Part shown: positions 17,365 to 25,934 of the stretch, piece by piece | Layout: each line of letters opens with the position of its first letter | Numbering within the stretch: position 1 is the stretch's first letter | The notes under the pieces: model-generated | What the model saw: the letters and a program-made list of their open reading frames with translations, nothing else | What the model was told of the DNA's origin: nothing | Database searches by the model: none | Program-made: the position numbers and the translations under genes | Assembly: GCA_964465355.1 (NCBI GenBank) | Contig: CAYXJZ010000003.1 | Span: forward strand, 21,756-85,755 | Length of the DNA stretch: 64,000 nt | Source: JAABTL01 sp964465355 | GTDB lineage: Bacteria; Deinococcota; Deinococci; Deinococcales; Trueperaceae | Direction: 5' to 3'

Positions 17365-18591
17365 ATGGCCGACCAGATCAGAGCGACACAGACACAGGTC
17401 GACATCGTCGACCTCCTCCGCTTGGCCGTCGAACGGCGTGCCAGCGACCTCATCCTCACCGTCGGCCTGCCACCGATGATCAAGATCCACGGCGAGTGGG
17501 GGCCCACCGAGCACGAGACGATGACACCCAACATGACGCGGCGGCTGATGTACTCGATGATGGACGAGAAGAAGCAGAGGAACTTCGAGGAGGGCAAGGA
17601 CCTCGATTTCTCCTTCAGCCTCTCCGGCCATGGTCGCTTCCGCGTGAACTGCTTCCAGCAGCGCGGCTCCGTAGGCGGTGTGTTGCGCACCATCTCCGAG
17701 GAGGTCATCACCTTCGAGCAGCTGGGCGTGCCCACCGAGGTGGCCGACATCGCCCGCCTCCCGCGCGGTCTGGTGCTGGTCACGGGGCCGACCGGCTCTG
17801 GCAAGTCGACCACCCTCGCCACCATGATCGACCTGATCAACCGCGAGTCGCAGAAGCACATCGTGACCGTGGAAGACCCCATCGAGTTCTTCCACCAGCA
17901 CAAGCAGTCCATCGTCAACCAGCGCGAGATCGGCGAGGACACCCGCGACTTCCACGCCGCGCTTCGTTCGGTGCTCAGGCAGGCGCCCGACGTCATCCTG
18001 GTCGGTGAGATGCGCGACCACGAGACCATCGGCGCGGCCGTGACCGCGGCCGAGACCGGCCACCTGGTCATGGGCACCCTGCACACGAACACTGCCGCCG
18101 AGGCGGTGGACCGCATCATCGACGTCTTCCCCGAGGCGCAGCAGGAGCAGGTGCGGGTCCAGCTGGCCAACAACCTGCAGGCCATCTTCACCCAGCAGCT
18201 CATCCCCCGCGCCTCCGGCGAGGGCAGGGTGCTGGCCTACGAGCTGCTGATCGCCACGCCGGGCGTGCGCAACCTCATCCGTGAGGGCAAGACCCACCAG
18301 ATCCTCTCGCAGATCCAGATGGGCGGCCGCGAGGGCATGATCTCCATGGACGCCTGCCTGGCCGAGCTGCACCTCAAGCGCGCCATCAGCTTCGAGGTGG
18401 GCCTTGCCCGCTCGGTGGACGCGAAGGAGTACGAGCGCCTGGTCACCAGCGGTGGCATCGAAGGCGCGGGCGAGGGCAAGGATGCCCGTCCCACACGCAA
18501 CGTGGAAGTCAGCCGCAGCAGCCCGAGCAGTGCGCCGAGCGGTTTCGGGCGCCCGGGCAGCGGCAACGTCGGCCGCGGTGGCAGGAGCTGA
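17365..18591 (+). CDS. pilT: type IV pilus twitching motility ATPase PilT
   Basis: Retraction motor, 408 aa. Walker A GPTGSGKST is near 141-149, the Asp box VEDPIEF follows, Walker B is PDVILVGEMRD, and the C-terminal GVRNLIREGKTHQI matches the AIRNLIRE motif needed for retraction. The last 40 residues are a Ser/Gly/Arg-rich extension absent from short PilT proteins. ATG 17365 is preceded by GAGGAGG. It lies directly downstream of pilB, and the leu promoter follows its stop. Confidence 0.95.
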   Translation: MADQIRATQTQVDIVDLLRLAVERRASDLILTVGLPPMIKIHGEWGPTEHETMTPNMTRRLMYSMMDEKKQRNFEEGKDLDFSFSLSGHGRFRVNCFQQRGSVGGVLRTISEEVITFEQLGVPTEVADIARLPRGLVLVTGPTGSGKSTTLATMIDLINRESQKHIVTVEDPIEFFHQHKQSIVNQREIGEDTRDFHAALRSVLRQAPDVILVGEMRDHETIGAAVTAAETGHLVMGTLHTNTAAEAVDRIIDVFPEAQQEQVRVQLANNLQAIFTQQLIPRASGEGRVLAYELLIATPGVRNLIREGKTHQILSQIQMGGREGMISMDACLAELHLKRAISFEVGLARSVDAKEYERLVTSGGIEGAGEGKDARPTRNVEVSRSSPSSAPSGFGRPGSGNVGRGGRS

Positions 18592-18604
18592 GTCAACGAG
18601 GACG

Positions 18605-18633
18605 TTGACAGCGGCCGCCGGCTTCCGTAGGCT
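18605..18633 (+). promoter_or_regulatory. consensus sigma-70 promoter of the leu-ilv operon
   Basis: A perfect -35 TTGACA (18605-18610), a 17-bp spacer and -10 TAGGCT (18628-18633). The expected start of transcription coincides with the leader-peptide ATG at 18641. The -35 overlaps the 3' arm of an inverted repeat GTCAAC-N6-GTTGAC (18592-18609), which could be an operator. Confidence 0.75.
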
Positions 18634-18640
18634 TCATGCC

Positions 18641-18715
18641 ATGCAGTCATGCACCAGGGTCCGCAGGCGAGTGCGTTGCATCCGGCGGCGTCGCGTCCTG
18701 CCCCTAGTGGGCTGA
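18641..18715 (+). CDS. leuL: branched-chain amino acid leader peptide of the leu operon
   Basis: A 24-codon frame beginning seven bases after the -10 box, so translated from a leaderless mRNA. The first part is very basic and the end reads VLPLVG, with codons GTC CTG CCC CTA GTG. CTA is a rare leucine codon in such a GC-rich genome; leader peptides of leu operons elsewhere use rare leucine codons as sensors. The TGA stop lies in the 5' arm of the following hairpin (18712-18767), and a strong terminator hairpin comes next. Confidence 0.68.
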   Translation: MQSCTRVRRRVRCIRRRRVLPLVG

Positions 18716-18767
18716 GGGGTCTCGCCGAACCCGGGTTGGCCGCAAGGCCGTCGCCCGGGTCCCTCAG
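18712..18767 (+). promoter_or_regulatory. nested hairpin between leu leader peptide and terminator
   Basis: Three stacked helices: CTGAGGG/CCCTCAG (18712-18718 with 18761-18767), ACCCGGG/CCCGGGT (18729-18735 with 18754-18760), and GGCC-GCAA-GGCC with a GNRA loop (18738-18749). The outer arm includes the leader stop codon, so a ribosome at or near the stop would disrupt it. This suggests coupling of leader translation to RNA folding. Confidence 0.65.
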
Positions 18768-18769
18768 GC

Positions 18770-18805
18770 GGCCCCCGACCTCCGTGGTCGGGGGCCGTTC
18801 TCGTT
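18770..18805 (+). terminator. leu operon attenuator terminator
   Basis: An 11-bp perfect stem, GGCCCCCGACC (18770-18780) and GGTCGGGGGCC (18786-18796), with a five-base loop and then GTTCTCGTTG. It lies 72 bp before the leuC start and would cut transcription before the structural genes. Confidence 0.75.
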
Positions 18806-18867
18806 GCTCGCCCGCCTCGACAGCCTTCCTCGCCGGAACCACAACGGCAGAACATGGAGTCCAACAC

Positions 18868-20313
18868 GTGCAGCCACCCCTCAGCCTCTTCGACAAGGTC
18901 TGGCGTGACCACACCGTCGGCAGCCTGGCCAACGGCCACACCCAGCTCCTGATCGGGACCCACCTCATCCACGAGGTCACCAGCCCCCAGGCCTTCGGCA
19001 TGCTCGATGACCTCGGCCTGCCAGTGCGCATGCCGCACCGCACCTTCGCCACGGTGGACCACATCGTGCCGACCGACCAACGCGTCGAACCCTTCGCCGA
19101 CCCCATGGCCGACGCCATGATCAAGGCGCTGCGCGCCAACTGCCTGCGTCACGGCATCACCTACTTCGACCTGGACTCCGGCCTGCAGGGCATCGTGCAC
19201 ATGGTCGGCCCCGAACAGGGCATCACCCAGCCGGGCACCACCATCGCCTGCGGCGACTCGCACACCAGCACCCACGGTGCCTTCGGCGCCATCGCCTTCG
19301 GCATCGGCACCAGCCAGGTGCGCGACGTGCTGGCCACGCAGACCTTGGCCATGAGCAAGCCCAAGCTGCGGCGCATCGAGGTCAACGGCCGTCTGGGGGC
19401 CGGCGTCTACGCCAAGGACGTCATCCTGCACATCATCCGCAGCCTCGGCGTCAACGGCGGCATCGGCTACGCCTACGAGTACGGCGGCGACGTCTTCGAC
19501 CGCATGACCATGGAAGAGCGCATGACCGTGTGCAACATGTCCATCGAGGGTGGCGCCCGCTGCGGCTACGTCAACCCCGACCAGACCACCTTCGACTACC
19601 TGCAGGGGCGCCCCTACGCGCCGGCAGGCGAAGCATGGGCGCAGGCCGTGGAGCGTTGGCGGGCCGTGGCCAGCGAGCCAGGCTGCCACTACGACGACCT
19701 GGTGGTCATCGACGCTGCCGACATCCCCCCCACCGTCACCTGGGGCATCAACCCCGGCCAGGCGGTCGGCGTGACCGAGCAGGTGCCGGATCCCGAGCAG
19801 CTCGCACCAGAGGCGCGGGTAGCCGTGCTCGAAGCGCTCGCGCACATGAAGCTGCAGGGCGGCGCGCCGGTGCAGGGCATCAAGGTGGACGTCGCCTTCC
19901 TCGGCTCCTGCACCAACGGTCGTCTCAGCGACTTCCGCGAGGTGGCCGCCGTGATCCGTGGCCGCAAGGTGGCCCCCGGGGTGCACGCCATCGCCGTGCC
20001 AGGCTCCACCTTGGTCAAGGAGGCATGCGAGCGCGAGGGCATCGACCGGGTGCTCATCGAGGCCGGCTTCGAGTGGCGGGCCGCCGGCTGCTCCATGTGC
20101 CTGGCCATGAACCCGGACAAGCTCATCGGCGACCAGCTCTGCGCCAGCTCGAGCAACCGCAACTTCAAGGGCAGGCAGGGCTCGCCCACCGGCCGCACCA
20201 TGCTCATGAGCCCGGTCATGGTGGCCGCCGCCGCCGTGACGGGCATGGTGGCCGACGCGCGCACCGTCTTCCAGGACCAGCACGCCCCCGCCCAGGACAG
20301 GATGAACGCCTGA
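18868..20313 (+). CDS. leuC: 3-isopropylmalate dehydratase large subunit
   Basis: [4Fe-4S] isomerase subunit that converts 2- to 3-isopropylmalate with LeuD. It has 481 residues from GTG 18868, which has GGAG eleven bases upstream. Cluster ligands are in GSCTNGR (near 347) and GCSMC (near 408 and 411). The substrate-binding motifs CGDSHTSTHGAFG and DHIVPT are present. The stop overlaps the leuD start (TGATG). Confidence 0.97.
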   Translation: MQPPLSLFDKVWRDHTVGSLANGHTQLLIGTHLIHEVTSPQAFGMLDDLGLPVRMPHRTFATVDHIVPTDQRVEPFADPMADAMIKALRANCLRHGITYFDLDSGLQGIVHMVGPEQGITQPGTTIACGDSHTSTHGAFGAIAFGIGTSQVRDVLATQTLAMSKPKLRRIEVNGRLGAGVYAKDVILHIIRSLGVNGGIGYAYEYGGDVFDRMTMEERMTVCNMSIEGGARCGYVNPDQTTFDYLQGRPYAPAGEAWAQAVERWRAVASEPGCHYDDLVVIDAADIPPTVTWGINPGQAVGVTEQVPDPEQLAPEARVAVLEALAHMKLQGGAPVQGIKVDVAFLGSCTNGRLSDFREVAAVIRGRKVAPGVHAIAVPGSTLVKEACEREGIDRVLIEAGFEWRAAGCSMCLAMNPDKLIGDQLCASSSNRNFKGRQGSPTGRTMLMSPVMVAAAAVTGMVADARTVFQDQHAPAQDRMNA

Positions 20314-20978
20314 TGCCGCTGCAACCGATCACCCAGGTCAAAGGACGCGCCGTGGTCGTCGCCGGCGACGACATCGACACCGACCGCATCATCCCCGCCC
20401 GCTACCTCAGGGCCATCACCTTCGACGGCATGGGCGAGGGCCTGTTCTACGACGTGCGCTTCGACGAGCACGGCCGCCCCACCGGTCATCCCCTCGATGC
20501 ACCTGAGCGCGCGGGCGCCAAGGTGATGATCTCCGGCAGCAACTTCGGCTGCGGCAGCTCACGCGAGCACGCGCCGCAGGCCATCGTGCGCGCGGGCTTC
20601 CAGGCGGTGGTGGCCGGCTCCTTCGCCGAGATCTTCTTCGGCAACGCCACCACCCTCGGCATGCCATGCATCGCCCTGCCGGCCGATGAGCTGGCCGAGC
20701 TCAGCGCCATGGCCGAAGCCGACCCCGGCCTCGAGCTGGTCATCGACATCGCTGCGCAGACGGTGAGCGCAGGTGGGCGGAGCTTCAAGGGCAGGCTGCC
20801 AGACACCGCCCGCGACGCCCTGCTCAGCGGTCGCTACGATCCCCTGGCCGAGCTGCTGGAGAACGCCGATGCAATCGACCGCACCGCGACGGCCTTGCCG
20901 TACACCCACACCGGCGGCCACAGTGGCGCCAGCAGCGGCGACGCCGTCCACGCAGGCAGCGAGGTGCCAGCCACGTGA
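20313..20978 (+). CDS. leuD: 3-isopropylmalate dehydratase small subunit
   Basis: Swivel-domain partner of LeuC, 221 aa. It has DDIDTDRIIPARYL near the N-terminus and the GSNFGCGSSREHAPQA motif that contacts the substrate. The last 20 residues (GGHSGASSGDAVHAG) are a low-complexity extension beyond the usual end. It overlaps leuC by one base and leuB by four. Confidence 0.96.
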   Translation: MPLQPITQVKGRAVVVAGDDIDTDRIIPARYLRAITFDGMGEGLFYDVRFDEHGRPTGHPLDAPERAGAKVMISGSNFGCGSSREHAPQAIVRAGFQAVVAGSFAEIFFGNATTLGMPCIALPADELAELSAMAEADPGLELVIDIAAQTVSAGGRSFKGRLPDTARDALLSGRYDPLAELLENADAIDRTATALPYTHTGGHSGASSGDAVHAGSEVPAT

Positions 20979-22075
20979 GCGCAGCGAAGACCCACCGCGT
21001 GGCGGTGCTGGCCGGTGACTTCATCGGTCCCGAGGTGACGGACGCCACCCTCGAGGTGCTAGGCGCCCTCGCTGAGCGTTCCGACCTGAGTTTCGACTTC
21101 CAGCATCTGCCTTTCGGCGGCCACGCCATCGACCTGCACGGACACCCCTTCCCCGAGGCGACGCAGGCAGCGGTGGCAGAGGCCGACGCCGTGCTGCTCG
21201 GCTCGGTGGGCGGACCGGTGGGTGACCATCCTTGGAACCGCCTGCCGCGTGAGCTGCGGGTGGAGACGGGCCTGCTGGCGCTGCGCAAGCACCTCGGCGT
21301 CTTCGCCAACCTGCGACCGGTGGCCGTCTTCCCCGGCCTCGAGCAGCTGTCGCCGCTGAAGGCGGAGGTGGCCCGGGGTACCGACATGCTCATCGTGCGC
21401 GAGCTCACCGGTGGCATCTACTTCGGCAAGCCGTCCTTCAAGGACGCCGAGCGCGGCGTCTCCACCGACATCTACGAACGCTTCGAGGTGGAGCGCATCG
21501 CCAGGCACGCCTTCGAGGCGGCCAAGCTGCGTGGCGGCAGGGTCACCAGCGTCGACAAGGCCAACGTGCTCGAGGTCTCGCAGTTCTGGCGCGACGTGGT
21601 GGTGGGCGTGCACCTGAGCGAGTACCCGCAGGTGGCGCTTGACCATCTCTACGTCGACAACGCCGCCATGCAGCTGGTGCGCGCGCCCACCGACTTCGAC
21701 GTGGTGCTGACCTCCAACCTCTTCGGCGACATCCTCTCCGACCTGGCCGCCGTACTGCCCGGCTCGCTTGGTGTGCTGCCTTCGGCCAGCCTCGGCGGCA
21801 GGGTCGGGCTGTTCGAGCCGGTGCACGGCAGCGCCCCCGACATCGCGGGCAAGGACCTGGCGAACCCCACAGGCACGCTGCTCTCCGCGGCCATGATGCT
21901 GCGCTTCAGCCTTGGGGCGCCCGCCGCAGCCACGGCCTTGGAGACCGCCGTTCGCGGCGCCCTTGCCGATGACCCTACCCGCGACCTGGGGGGCAGCCGC
22001 GGCACGGCCGCCTTCACCCGCGCCGTGGTCGAAGGCCTGCCTCAGGTCGTGACCGAGGAGGTCGGCGCAGCGTGA
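20975..22075 (+). CDS. leuB: 3-isopropylmalate dehydrogenase
   Basis: NAD-dependent oxidative decarboxylation of 3-isopropylmalate, the third step of the leucine branch. It has 366 residues, with the N-terminal LAGDFIGPEV (GDGIGPEV in most), the substrate-binding RELTGGIYFG, and the NAD-binding FEPVHGSAPDIAGK segment. The GTG start overlaps the leuD stop as GTGA. Confidence 0.96.
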   Translation: MSAAKTHRVAVLAGDFIGPEVTDATLEVLGALAERSDLSFDFQHLPFGGHAIDLHGHPFPEATQAAVAEADAVLLGSVGGPVGDHPWNRLPRELRVETGLLALRKHLGVFANLRPVAVFPGLEQLSPLKAEVARGTDMLIVRELTGGIYFGKPSFKDAERGVSTDIYERFEVERIARHAFEAAKLRGGRVTSVDKANVLEVSQFWRDVVVGVHLSEYPQVALDHLYVDNAAMQLVRAPTDFDVVLTSNLFGDILSDLAAVLPGSLGVLPSASLGGRVGLFEPVHGSAPDIAGKDLANPTGTLLSAAMMLRFSLGAPAAATALETAVRGALADDPTRDLGGSRGTAAFTRAVVEGLPQVVTEEVGAA

Positions 22076-23337
22076 AGCCGCCGGCCCGCGCTGCAGACCA
22101 AGCGCAGACGCGGTCCGTGGGGACGCGGCCCATACGGGCCGAGCGCATCGCCGACCATCCCGAGAGCGTCTTCGCCCGCTACGCCCGCATGGCGGCAGGC
22201 GGCGACGTGGTCAACCTCGGCCAGGGCTTCCCCGACGACCCTCCGGCGAAGGTGGTCCTCGAGGCCTACCAGCGGGCGCTGGAAGGCGCCCACCAGTACG
22301 CGCCAAGCGCAGGCCGGCTCGACCTGCGTCAGGCGGTGGCGGCCAAGGAAGGCGTCAGGCTGGGCCGCGGCATCGACCCTGAGCAAGAGGTGCTGGTGAC
22401 GGTGGGCGCATCGGAGGCCCTCTACGCCGCCGTCCTCGCCCTGGTGGACCCCGGCGACGAGGTGCTGTTGATCGAGCCCTTCTACGAGGCCTACCTGCCC
22501 CTCGTGCGGATGGCCGGCGGCGTGCCGGTGGGTGTACCGCTGGAGCTGGGCGACGACCGCCGCTGGCGCCTCGACCCCGAGCGCCTAGCCGCGGCCGTCG
22601 GGCCGCGCACACGGCTGGTGCTGCTGAACGAGCCGCACAACCCCACCGGCGCGCTGCTTGGCGAGGAGGCCGGGCTGGCCCTGCTGGCCGCCGTCGAGCG
22701 GCACGGGGCCTGGGTGGTGGTCGACGAGGTCTACCAGCACCTGGCCTTCCGTCCCTACAGGCCATTCGCCACGCTGCCGGGGGCCGCCGCTCGCACGCTG
22801 GTCATCGGCAGCGCCGCCAAGTCCTTCGGTGTCACCGGCTGGAAGGTGGGTTGGGTCAGCGGGCCGGCTCCGTTGGTCGAAGCCATGCGCACGCTGCGGC
22901 AGTGGGTCAGCTTCGCGGTGGCCACACCTCTGCAGGCCGCGGTGGCTGAACTGCTGGCGGAGGTGGGCAGCGATGGCGAGGTGGACCGCAGCCTGCTGGC
23001 GCAACGGGACGGGATGCGCGCAAGGCGCGATCGGCTGATCCGCGGCCTCGAGGCGGCTGGCCTGCCACCCACCCTGCCAGACGGCGGCTACTTCGTCCTG
23101 GCCGACGCCTCCGGCCTCGGCATGGGAAGCGATGTCAAGCTATGCGACGCGCTGCCGAGCCTGGCCGGCCTGGTCGCCATCCCGGCCAGCCCATTCCACT
23201 TGGATCCCCTCGCCGCCGCCCGCCGCGGTTGGGTACGCTTCGCTTACTGCCGCGGTGACGCCACCGTCGACGCAGGCATCGAGCGGCTGAACAGGCTGCG
23301 TAGCCTGGTCGGCGACCGAGCCACTGCTGCGACCTGA
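22072..23337 (+). CDS. class I/II pyridoxal-phosphate aminotransferase
   Basis: A 421-residue fold-type I aminotransferase of the kynurenine/methionine aminotransferase group. It has VNLGQGFPDDPP near the N-terminus, the YAPSAG block, NEPHNPTGA, VVVDEVYQHL, and the PLP lysine in GSAAKSFGVTGWKVGW. It is coupled to leuB by GTGA and followed by ilvD. Its place suggests a role in transaminating the keto acids of this pathway in place of a fold-type IV IlvE, but methionine or aromatic substrates are also possible. Confidence 0.85.
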   Translation: MKPPARAADQAQTRSVGTRPIRAERIADHPESVFARYARMAAGGDVVNLGQGFPDDPPAKVVLEAYQRALEGAHQYAPSAGRLDLRQAVAAKEGVRLGRGIDPEQEVLVTVGASEALYAAVLALVDPGDEVLLIEPFYEAYLPLVRMAGGVPVGVPLELGDDRRWRLDPERLAAAVGPRTRLVLLNEPHNPTGALLGEEAGLALLAAVERHGAWVVVDEVYQHLAFRPYRPFATLPGAAARTLVIGSAAKSFGVTGWKVGWVSGPAPLVEAMRTLRQWVSFAVATPLQAAVAELLAEVGSDGEVDRSLLAQRDGMRARRDRLIRGLEAAGLPPTLPDGGYFVLADASGLGMGSDVKLCDALPSLAGLVAIPASPFHLDPLAAARRGWVRFAYCRGDATVDAGIERLNRLRSLVGDRATAAT

Positions 23338-23413
23338 ACGAGACGTCCGTCCTGCGGGTGGCGCCGACCGCGCAGCGGCCCAGCCGCCCGCCCATCATCC
23401 TGGAGGCCACGCC

Positions 23414-25099
23414 ATGCCCGACCGCCCCGCCCTCAACCGCCGCAGCGCCATCGTCACCCAGGGGGTGCAGCGCTCGCCCAACCGCTCCATGATGCGCGCG
23501 GTCGGCTTCGGCGACGACGACTTCCGCAAACCCATCGTTGGCGTGGCCAACGGTTACAGCAACATCACGCCGTGCAACGCCGGCCTCGGCGGGCTGACCG
23601 ATGCCGCGGTGGGGGCCATCAGCGAGGCGGGCGGCATGCCCCAGACCTTCGGCACCATCACCATCTCCGACGGCATCTCGATGGGCACGGAGGGCATGAA
23701 GTGCTCGCTGGTCTCGCGCGAGGTCATCGCCGACAGCATCGAGACGGTGGTGTACGGACAGAGCATGGACGGCGTCATCGCCATCGGCGGCTGCGACAAG
23801 AACATCCCTGGGGCGATCATCGGCCTCGCTCGCCTCAACGTGCCTGCCATCTTCGTCTACGGCGGCACCATCAAGCCTGGCCACCACGACGGCAAGGACC
23901 TCACCATCGTCTCGGTCTTCGAGGCCGTCGGCGAGTACTCGGCCGGGCGCATCCCGCTGGAGACCTTCGAGGCCATCGAGCGCAAGGCCATCCCCGGCGT
24001 CGGCTCCTGCGGCGGCATGTACACGGCCAACACCATGTCCTCCGCCGTCGAGGCCCTCGGTCTCGCCCTGCCGTACTCCAGCACCCAGGCCGCCGAGGAC
24101 GAGGAGAAGCGCCAGAACGCCGAGGAGAGTGGCAAGGTGCTGCTGCGCCTGATCGAGGAGGACCTGCGGCCACGCGACCTGCTGACCAAGGAGGCCTTCG
24201 AGAACGCCATCACCGTCACCATGGCCACCGGCGGAAGCACCAACGCCGTGTTGCACCTGCTGGCCATCGCCCGCGCGGCCGAGGTGCCGTTGGCGCTCGA
24301 GGACTTCGAACGCGTCCGCAAGCGCACCCCGGTCATCTGCGACCTGAAGCCTTCCGGCAAGTACGTGGCCACCGATCTGCACAGGGTCGGCGGCATCCCG
24401 TTGGTCATGCGCATGCTGCTCGACGCCGGCCTGCTGCACGGCGACTGCATGACGGTCACCGGCAAGACCGTGGCCCAGAACCTGGCCGATGTGCCAGGCA
24501 CGCCGCCAGCCGGCCAGGACGTGGTGCACCCCCTCGACAAGCCCATCTACGCCGAGGGGCACCTCAACGTGCTGCGCGGCAACCTGGCGCCGGATGGCTC
24601 GGTCGCCAAGGTGTCCGGCCTGAAGCAGACCAAGATCACCGGTCCTGCCCGCATCTTCGAGTCGGAGGAGGCGGCCATGGCGGCCATCATGGAGGATCGC
24701 ATCCGCCCAGGCGACGTGCTGGTCATCCGCTACGAGGGCCCCGTCGGCGGGCCAGGCATGCGCGAGATGCTGTCCCCCACCAGCGCCATCATCGGCAAGG
24801 GGCTCGGCGACTCCGTCGGGCTGATCACCGACGGCCGCTTCTCCGGCGGCACCTACGGCCTGGTGGTGGGGCACGTGGCCCCGGAGGCGGCGCTGGGCGG
24901 CCCCATCGGCCTGCTGCAAGAAGGCGACACGATCATCATCGACGCGGAACGCAACCTGCTGGCCGTCGATCTGACGGACGAGGAGCTGGCCGCGCGTCGC
25001 GCCGCCTGGATAGCGCCCGAGCCCCGCTACAAGATGGGTGTGCTGGCCAAGTACGCCAAGCTGGTAGGCAGCGCATCGGAGGGGGCCGTCACCGGCTGA
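23414..25099 (+). CDS. ilvD: dihydroxy-acid dehydratase
   Basis: Fe-S dehydratase for the penultimate step of isoleucine and valine synthesis, 561 aa. Cluster cysteines are in ITPCN (near 56), GGCDKN (near 124) and GSCGGMYTANTM (near 197). The C-terminal domain includes GPVGGPGMREM and GRFSGGTYG. ATG 23414 has CTGGAGG upstream, and a 76-bp gap separates it from the aminotransferase. It is the last gene before a hairpin terminator. Confidence 0.97.
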   Translation: MPDRPALNRRSAIVTQGVQRSPNRSMMRAVGFGDDDFRKPIVGVANGYSNITPCNAGLGGLTDAAVGAISEAGGMPQTFGTITISDGISMGTEGMKCSLVSREVIADSIETVVYGQSMDGVIAIGGCDKNIPGAIIGLARLNVPAIFVYGGTIKPGHHDGKDLTIVSVFEAVGEYSAGRIPLETFEAIERKAIPGVGSCGGMYTANTMSSAVEALGLALPYSSTQAAEDEEKRQNAEESGKVLLRLIEEDLRPRDLLTKEAFENAITVTMATGGSTNAVLHLLAIARAAEVPLALEDFERVRKRTPVICDLKPSGKYVATDLHRVGGIPLVMRMLLDAGLLHGDCMTVTGKTVAQNLADVPGTPPAGQDVVHPLDKPIYAEGHLNVLRGNLAPDGSVAKVSGLKQTKITGPARIFESEEAAMAAIMEDRIRPGDVLVIRYEGPVGGPGMREMLSPTSAIIGKGLGDSVGLITDGRFSGGTYGLVVGHVAPEAALGGPIGLLQEGDTIIIDAERNLLAVDLTDEELAARRAAWIAPEPRYKMGVLAKYAKLVGSASEGAVTG

Positions 25100-25109
25100 G
25101 CCGGCTGTA

Positions 25110-25152
25110 GCCTTGGTAGGCGATGGGCCCCGTCGCCGTCGCCTGCCAAGGC
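25110..25152 (+). terminator. hairpin terminator after ilvD
   Basis: A 14-bp stem (25110-25123 with 25139-25152) with one G-U pair, formed by GCCTTGGTAGGCGA and TCGCCTGCCAAGGC. No T-run follows. It separates ilvD from the promoter of the ThuA gene. Confidence 0.55.
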
Positions 25153-25164
25153 CTGGTGGCGCCG

Positions 25165-25170
25165 TAGGAT
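25165..25170 (+). promoter_or_regulatory. -10 element of the thuA-like gene
   Basis: TAGGAT five bases before ATG 25176. No ribosome-binding site, so probably leaderless. Confidence 0.5.
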
Positions 25171-25175
25171 GAGGC

Positions 25176-25934
25176 ATGGCAGCCCCCCTCAAGGTCACCA
25201 TCTGGAACGAGTACATCCACGAGCTCGAGCACCCGGAGGTGGCGGCCGTCTACCCTGACGGCATCCACCAGCCCTTGGCCGATGCCATCCGTGAGGTCCA
25301 CCCTGGGGCCGAGGTGCGCGTCGCCACTTTGCGGCAGCCCGACCACGGTCTGTCGCAAGCGCTGCTCGACGAGACCGACGTCATGCTGTGGTGGGGTCAT
25401 CTGGCGCATGAGCAGGTGGAGGATCGCTGGGCCGACGCCGTGCAGCAGGCTGTGCTGGCCGGCATGGGCCTGGTGGTGCTGCACTCCGGCCACTTCTCCA
25501 AGCCCTTCCAGCGCCTCATGGGCAGCAACGCCTCGCTGCTGTGGCGCGAGGCAGACGAGCGTGAACGGCTGTGGAACCTGCAGCCGAGCCATCCCATCTT
25601 GAGCGGCATCCCTGCCTACTTCGAGCTGGAGCCGGAGGAGATGTACGGCGAGCGCTTCGACGTGCCTGAGCCGGACGAGCTGCTGATGATCAGTTGGTTC
25701 CAGGGTGGCGAGGTCTTCCGCAGCCTCTGCACATGGCGCCGCGGCCATGGCCAGGTGGTCTACTTCAGGCCCGGCCACGAGAGCTACCCCAGCTACCACC
25801 ACCCCCTCGTGCGGCGCATCGTCGCCAACGCCGCCGGCTGGGCCCGCCGCCGTGTGCGCGCCTCCACCAAGGAGGCGCCCGAAGCCAAGGCACTGGAGAG
25901 CGTGCCCAACGAGGGCAAGGTGCACGTGGGATGA
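25176..25934 (+). CDS. ThuA-like trehalose utilisation protein
   Basis: A 252-residue class I glutamine amidotransferase-like fold of the ThuA family. The signs are VTIWNEYIHE at the N-terminus, DVMLWWGHLAHEQV, LVVLHSGHFSKPF and the later GHGQVVYFRPGHESYPSYHHP block with conserved histidines. ThuA proteins occur with sugar dehydrogenases and are linked to 3-keto-glycoside metabolism. The stop overlaps the next start (ATGA), tying it to the Gfo/Idh protein. Confidence 0.87.
   Translation: MAAPLKVTIWNEYIHELEHPEVAAVYPDGIHQPLADAIREVHPGAEVRVATLRQPDHGLSQALLDETDVMLWWGHLAHEQVEDRWADAVQQAVLAGMGLVVLHSGHFSKPFQRLMGSNASLLWREADERERLWNLQPSHPILSGIPAYFELEPEEMYGERFDVPEPDELLMISWFQGGEVFRSLCTWRRGHGQVVYFRPGHESYPSYHHPLVRRIVANAAGWARRRVRASTKEAPEAKALESVPNEGKVHVG

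Noticed and set aside
14625..18203. A frame of about 1190 codons on the minus strand antisense to pilB and pilT
   Set aside because: Same shadow effect; pilB and pilT motifs lie on the plus strand and the antisense product is Val/His/Asp-rich with no domain.
18592..18867. T-box riboswitch upstream of leuC
   Set aside because: The conserved T-box sequence and the large stem I are not present; a leader peptide with promoter and terminator explains the region better.
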